A DNA stretch of 9,026 bases from Dehalococcoidia bacterium (lineage in GTDB: Bacteria; Chloroflexota; Dehalococcoidia; UBA1151; UBA1328). The notes beneath the pieces were generated by a model. It was not told where the DNA came from. It did not search any database and saw nothing but the letters and a program-made list of their open reading frames with translations. Where the stretch lies: contig JASLNQ010000001.1 of assembly GCA_030745955.1 (NCBI GenBank), forward strand, positions 12,419-21,444. The letters are read 5' to 3'. The stretch's first letter is position 1. Every line of letters begins with the position of its first letter. The position numbers and the translations under genes were made by a program. Shown in pieces: positions 7,032 through 9,026 of this stretch.

Positions 7032-8723
7032 CTGGTAAATCCCAACGCACAGGTTGTCGACAACCTTGAAGCCTTCATCGACATTTTCCCTAATGAAATA
7101 GCAGACTCGCTGCGTGCGCGAGAGGATATCGGGGACCTGCTTGAAGTCGTGCTCGACCTCGGGAGAAATCCCGAAGCTCGGTTCCCCGGTGAGCAGGCTT
7201 CGCTGAGCGAAATCGAGGTTTCCCACGATCAGATCGCTTACGTCGTAGAGCACGTTGGGCATTTCGGTGACGATAACCGAGCTGGAATCGAACGCACCCT
7301 TCACCGGATTTCCGTACTGCGTAACCGGGCCGGCACCCCCGTTGGCCTGACGTGCAGGGTTGGCCGTGCGGTATACGGGTCGGTTCGGCTGATCGACGAC
7401 CTGATCCGCTCCGGGAAGAGCGTGTTGATCCTTGGCCGGCCCGGCGTCGGCAAAACAACGATCCTGCGTGAAACCGCGCGCGTACTGGCCGACGAGGCCG
7501 AGAAACGCGTTGTGGTTGTTGACACCTCGAACGAAATAGCCGGCGACGGCGATGTTCCGCACCCGGCTATCGGGCGGGCACGTCGGATGCAGGTCGCCAA
7601 CACGAGCCTGCAGCACAACGTGATGATCGAAGGCGTTGAGAACCACATGCCCGAGGTGATCGTCATCGACGAGATGAGCACTGAGCTGGAAGCGCTCGCC
7701 GCACGGACTATCGCTGAACGGGGTGTGCAATTGGTCGCCACCGCCCATGGCAACACGCTCGCAAACGTTGTCTCAAACCCGACGCTCTCAGACCTCGTTG
7801 GAGGAACCCAGACGGTAACGCTGGGCGATATCGAGGCACGGCGGAGGCGAACGCAGAAAACGGTGCTCGAACGCAAACACGATCCTACTTTCGATATCGT
7901 CGTTGAGATTCGTGAGCGAAACGTCGTTGCCGTACATCCTGAGGTCGGGACCGCCGTCGACCGCATGCTGCGCGGGATCTCGATTCCACAGGAAGCGCGC
8001 CGGCTCCAACCGGACGGCAGCGTCGACACCGAGGTCGAGGAGATGCCCGGTTCCGAGTCGGAGTTCACCCCGGCGCCGTTCGACGTCGATGACCTGTCAC
8101 GCGGCCGTCCCGACCGTGATCGCCGGCGAAATCGGTCGGCGAGTAACGGGAGCGGTCGGGATCGGCAGGAGTTCGATGATGACGCGGGCGAAAGCGAGGC
8201 ACCGAGGCCAGCCCTCACCAGGGTATTCCCGTTTGGTATCCCGAAGAGTGCGATCAAGGAAGTGATCGCCGAGATGAATTCGCCAGTACAGGTGGTCGAT
8301 TTCGCCGATGTCGCCGAAATTTTCGTCACCACCAAGTCGCATTACAGCCGACGCCCCACCGCGGTCCGCAGGGCCGAGCGCGATGGTGTGATGGTCCACG
8401 TGCTTCGACGGGGAACGAAAGAGCAGATCAAGCAGTTCCTGAGGCGCTTCGACCCTAAACGTCAACACCGGGCATCGGGACGCAACGGCGCCGATTTCGG
8501 CGATGAGGGCATAGGGCAGAGTGGCCGTGCGAAAGATGCGCTGGTTGAGACCGAGTCTGCAATTAGCCGTGTCGTTGCCGGCGAGCAGCGCGTCGAACTG
8601 ATGGCCCAACCACCGTACGTCCGGAGACTCCAGCATGGTCTGGCTGCCCGTAACAACCTCGGTTCAGCGAGCATGGGCAGAGAACCCTCCCGGCGCGTTG
8701 TCATACGCCGCCGCGGGCGGTAG
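7032..8723 (+). CDS. R3H domain-containing AAA ATPase (Ycf45-like)
   Basis: An ATPase of the Ycf45/R3H family found in cyanobacteria, plastids, Firmicutes and Chloroflexota; its R3H module is expected to bind single-stranded nucleic acid, but the biological role is poorly known. Numbered from the CTG start (563 residues): an N-terminal domain with DLLEVVLDLGRNPEARFPGE (near 35-54) and NRAGIERTLHRISVLRNR (82-99); Walker A GRPGVGKTT (135-143); Walker B VIVIDEMST (209-217); and ATAHGNTLANVV after it (sensor-like). A disordered Asp/Arg/Ser-rich linker (about 335-393) follows, then a small domain (ALTRVFPFGIPKSAI onward), and a C-terminal R3H motif RRLQH (531-535) with a basic tail. The CTG start is preferred because the earliest standard start, GTG 7149, would delete 39 residues that look conserved. 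It precedes tmk, an order I associate with Chloroflexota. Confidence 0.92.
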   Translation: MVNPNAQVVDNLEAFIDIFPNEIADSLRAREDIGDLLEVVLDLGRNPEARFPGEQASLSEIEVSHDQIAYVVEHVGHFGDDNRAGIERTLHRISVLRNRAGTPVGLTCRVGRAVYGSVRLIDDLIRSGKSVLILGRPGVGKTTILRETARVLADEAEKRVVVVDTSNEIAGDGDVPHPAIGRARRMQVANTSLQHNVMIEGVENHMPEVIVIDEMSTELEALAARTIAERGVQLVATAHGNTLANVVSNPTLSDLVGGTQTVTLGDIEARRRRTQKTVLERKHDPTFDIVVEIRERNVVAVHPEVGTAVDRMLRGISIPQEARRLQPDGSVDTEVEEMPGSESEFTPAPFDVDDLSRGRPDRDRRRNRSASNGSGRDRQEFDDDAGESEAPRPALTRVFPFGIPKSAIKEVIAEMNSPVQVVDFADVAEIFVTTKSHYSRRPTAVRRAERDGVMVHVLRRGTKEQIKQFLRRFDPKRQHRASGRNGADFGDEGIGQSGRAKDALVETESAISRVVAGEQRVELMAQPPYVRRLQHGLAARNNLGSASMGREPSRRVVIRRRGR

Positions 8724-8779
8724 GGTTCAGACTGCACGCCATCCCGGCCGGCCGGCCGTTCGAGACGCAGCCAGGTGGG

Positions 8780-8814
8780 CCAGGGGCTGTCCCTGGTTCC
8801 CGCAGGAACCGGGG
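8780..8814 (+). other. Overlapping stem-loops between the R3H ATPase gene and tmk
   Basis: CCCTGGTTCC (8791-8800) pairs with GGAACCGGGG (8805-8814), 10 bp with one G-U, around a CGCA loop. Its first six bases can pair instead with CCAGGG (8780-8785), a perfect 6 bp stem. No T-run follows, so a standard terminator is not supported. A run of CCGG repeats lies just upstream (8745-8758). The region 8724-8884 has no convincing gene. Confidence 0.4.
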
Positions 8815-8871
8815 TGCAGGTGAAGGGGCTGATAGCGAGATAGAAACGAGTGGCCCGGGAATTGCAGGGCA

Positions 8872-8877
8872 TGAGGT
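8872..8877 (+). promoter_or_regulatory. Ribosome-binding site selecting TTG start of tmk
   Basis: TGAGGT (core GAGG at 8873-8876) lies 8 bases before TTG 8885, good spacing for a Shine-Dalgarno site. The next in-frame start, TTG 8936, has only a weak purine stretch upstream. Confidence 0.5.
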
Positions 8878-8884
8878 ACGGACA

Positions 8885-9026
8885 TTGACCGCCAAAGCGC
8901 AGAGCGCCTTAGATTTCGGGACGAGCGGTGAACGCTTGAAAAAGCTTACGGTCGAGGGGGGGCTGCTGATCACCTTCGAGGGCGGCGAAGGCGTTGGGAA
9001 GTCGACCCAGGCCGAAAGACTGTTCC
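8885..9026 (+). CDS. tmk: Thymidylate kinase, N-terminal part (cut by window end)
   Basis: Thymidylate kinase phosphorylates dTMP to dTDP with ATP, an essential step of dTTP synthesis. Only 47 codons are present. The diagnostic LLITFEGGEGVGKSTQAERL block (27-46) contains the P-loop GGEGVGKST (33-41), with the FEGGEG form typical of Tmk. Most family members begin only a few residues before this strand, so the first ~26 residues are an unusual extension if TTG 8885 is right; TTG 8936 would give a more normal length but has a poorer ribosome-binding site. No stop interrupts the frame before the window edge. It lies 161 bases after the R3H ATPase gene. Confidence 0.88.
   Translation, partial: MTAKAQSALDFGTSGERLKKLTVEGGLLITFEGGEGVGKSTQAERLF

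Noticed and set aside
6759..8335. Two long - strand frames (6759-7748 and 7301-8335) opposite the GNAT-like and R3H ATPase genes
   Set aside because: Both are antisense to recognisable domains; long antisense frames are common in GC-rich genes. No family resemblance seen.
8635..8823. 62-residue + strand frame overlapping the end of the R3H ATPase gene
   Set aside because: Starts inside the conserved R3H domain in another frame, and shows no family resemblance.

Overview
The window is a gene-dense, GC-rich bacterial segment with every recognisable gene on the + strand. The best guess for the source is a member of the Chloroflexota, possibly a Dehalococcoidia/SAR202-like lineage. This rests on remembered protein style and on an R3H-domain AAA ATPase lying directly upstream of thymidylate kinase; no database was searched. 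Start codons are unusually diverse. Of eight genes, only eno, gap, pdxS and the GNAT-like gene use ATG. The others appear to use TTG (rph, pdxT, tmk), GTG (SLOG protein) and CTG (R3H ATPase).

Layout: 1-235 is a non-coding leader with a possible extended -10 promoter. Next comes an RNA/nucleotide and glycolysis block: RNase PH (rph, 236-982), a small SLOG/LOG-like Rossmann protein two bases later (985-1482), enolase (eno, 1559-2851) and type I GAPDH (gap, 2911-3927). The 476-base gap at 3928-4403 has no convincing gene of normal size. It holds several strong stem-loops, a consensus TATAAT box and a possible attenuator just before pdxS.

The second block is the ribose-5-phosphate-dependent pyridoxal 5'-phosphate synthase: pdxS (4404-5363) and its glutaminase partner pdxT (5357-6049), overlapping by 7 bases. 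A GNAT-like protein built of two similar halves follows (6046-6999, ATGA overlap with pdxT). Then comes an R3H-domain AAA ATPase whose true start is probably a CTG at 7032, and the 5' end of thymidylate kinase (tmk, from 8885, cut by the window edge).

Functionally, PdxS and PdxT form one enzyme complex, and Eno and GapA act in lower glycolysis. RNase PH trims RNA 3' ends, and the SLOG protein probably handles a nucleotide-type ligand. I found no CRISPR array, mobile element, tRNA or rRNA. The content is mostly housekeeping. The most interesting material is non-coding (the gap-pdxS intergenic region and pdxS leader), together with the CTG start and the double GNAT-like protein.
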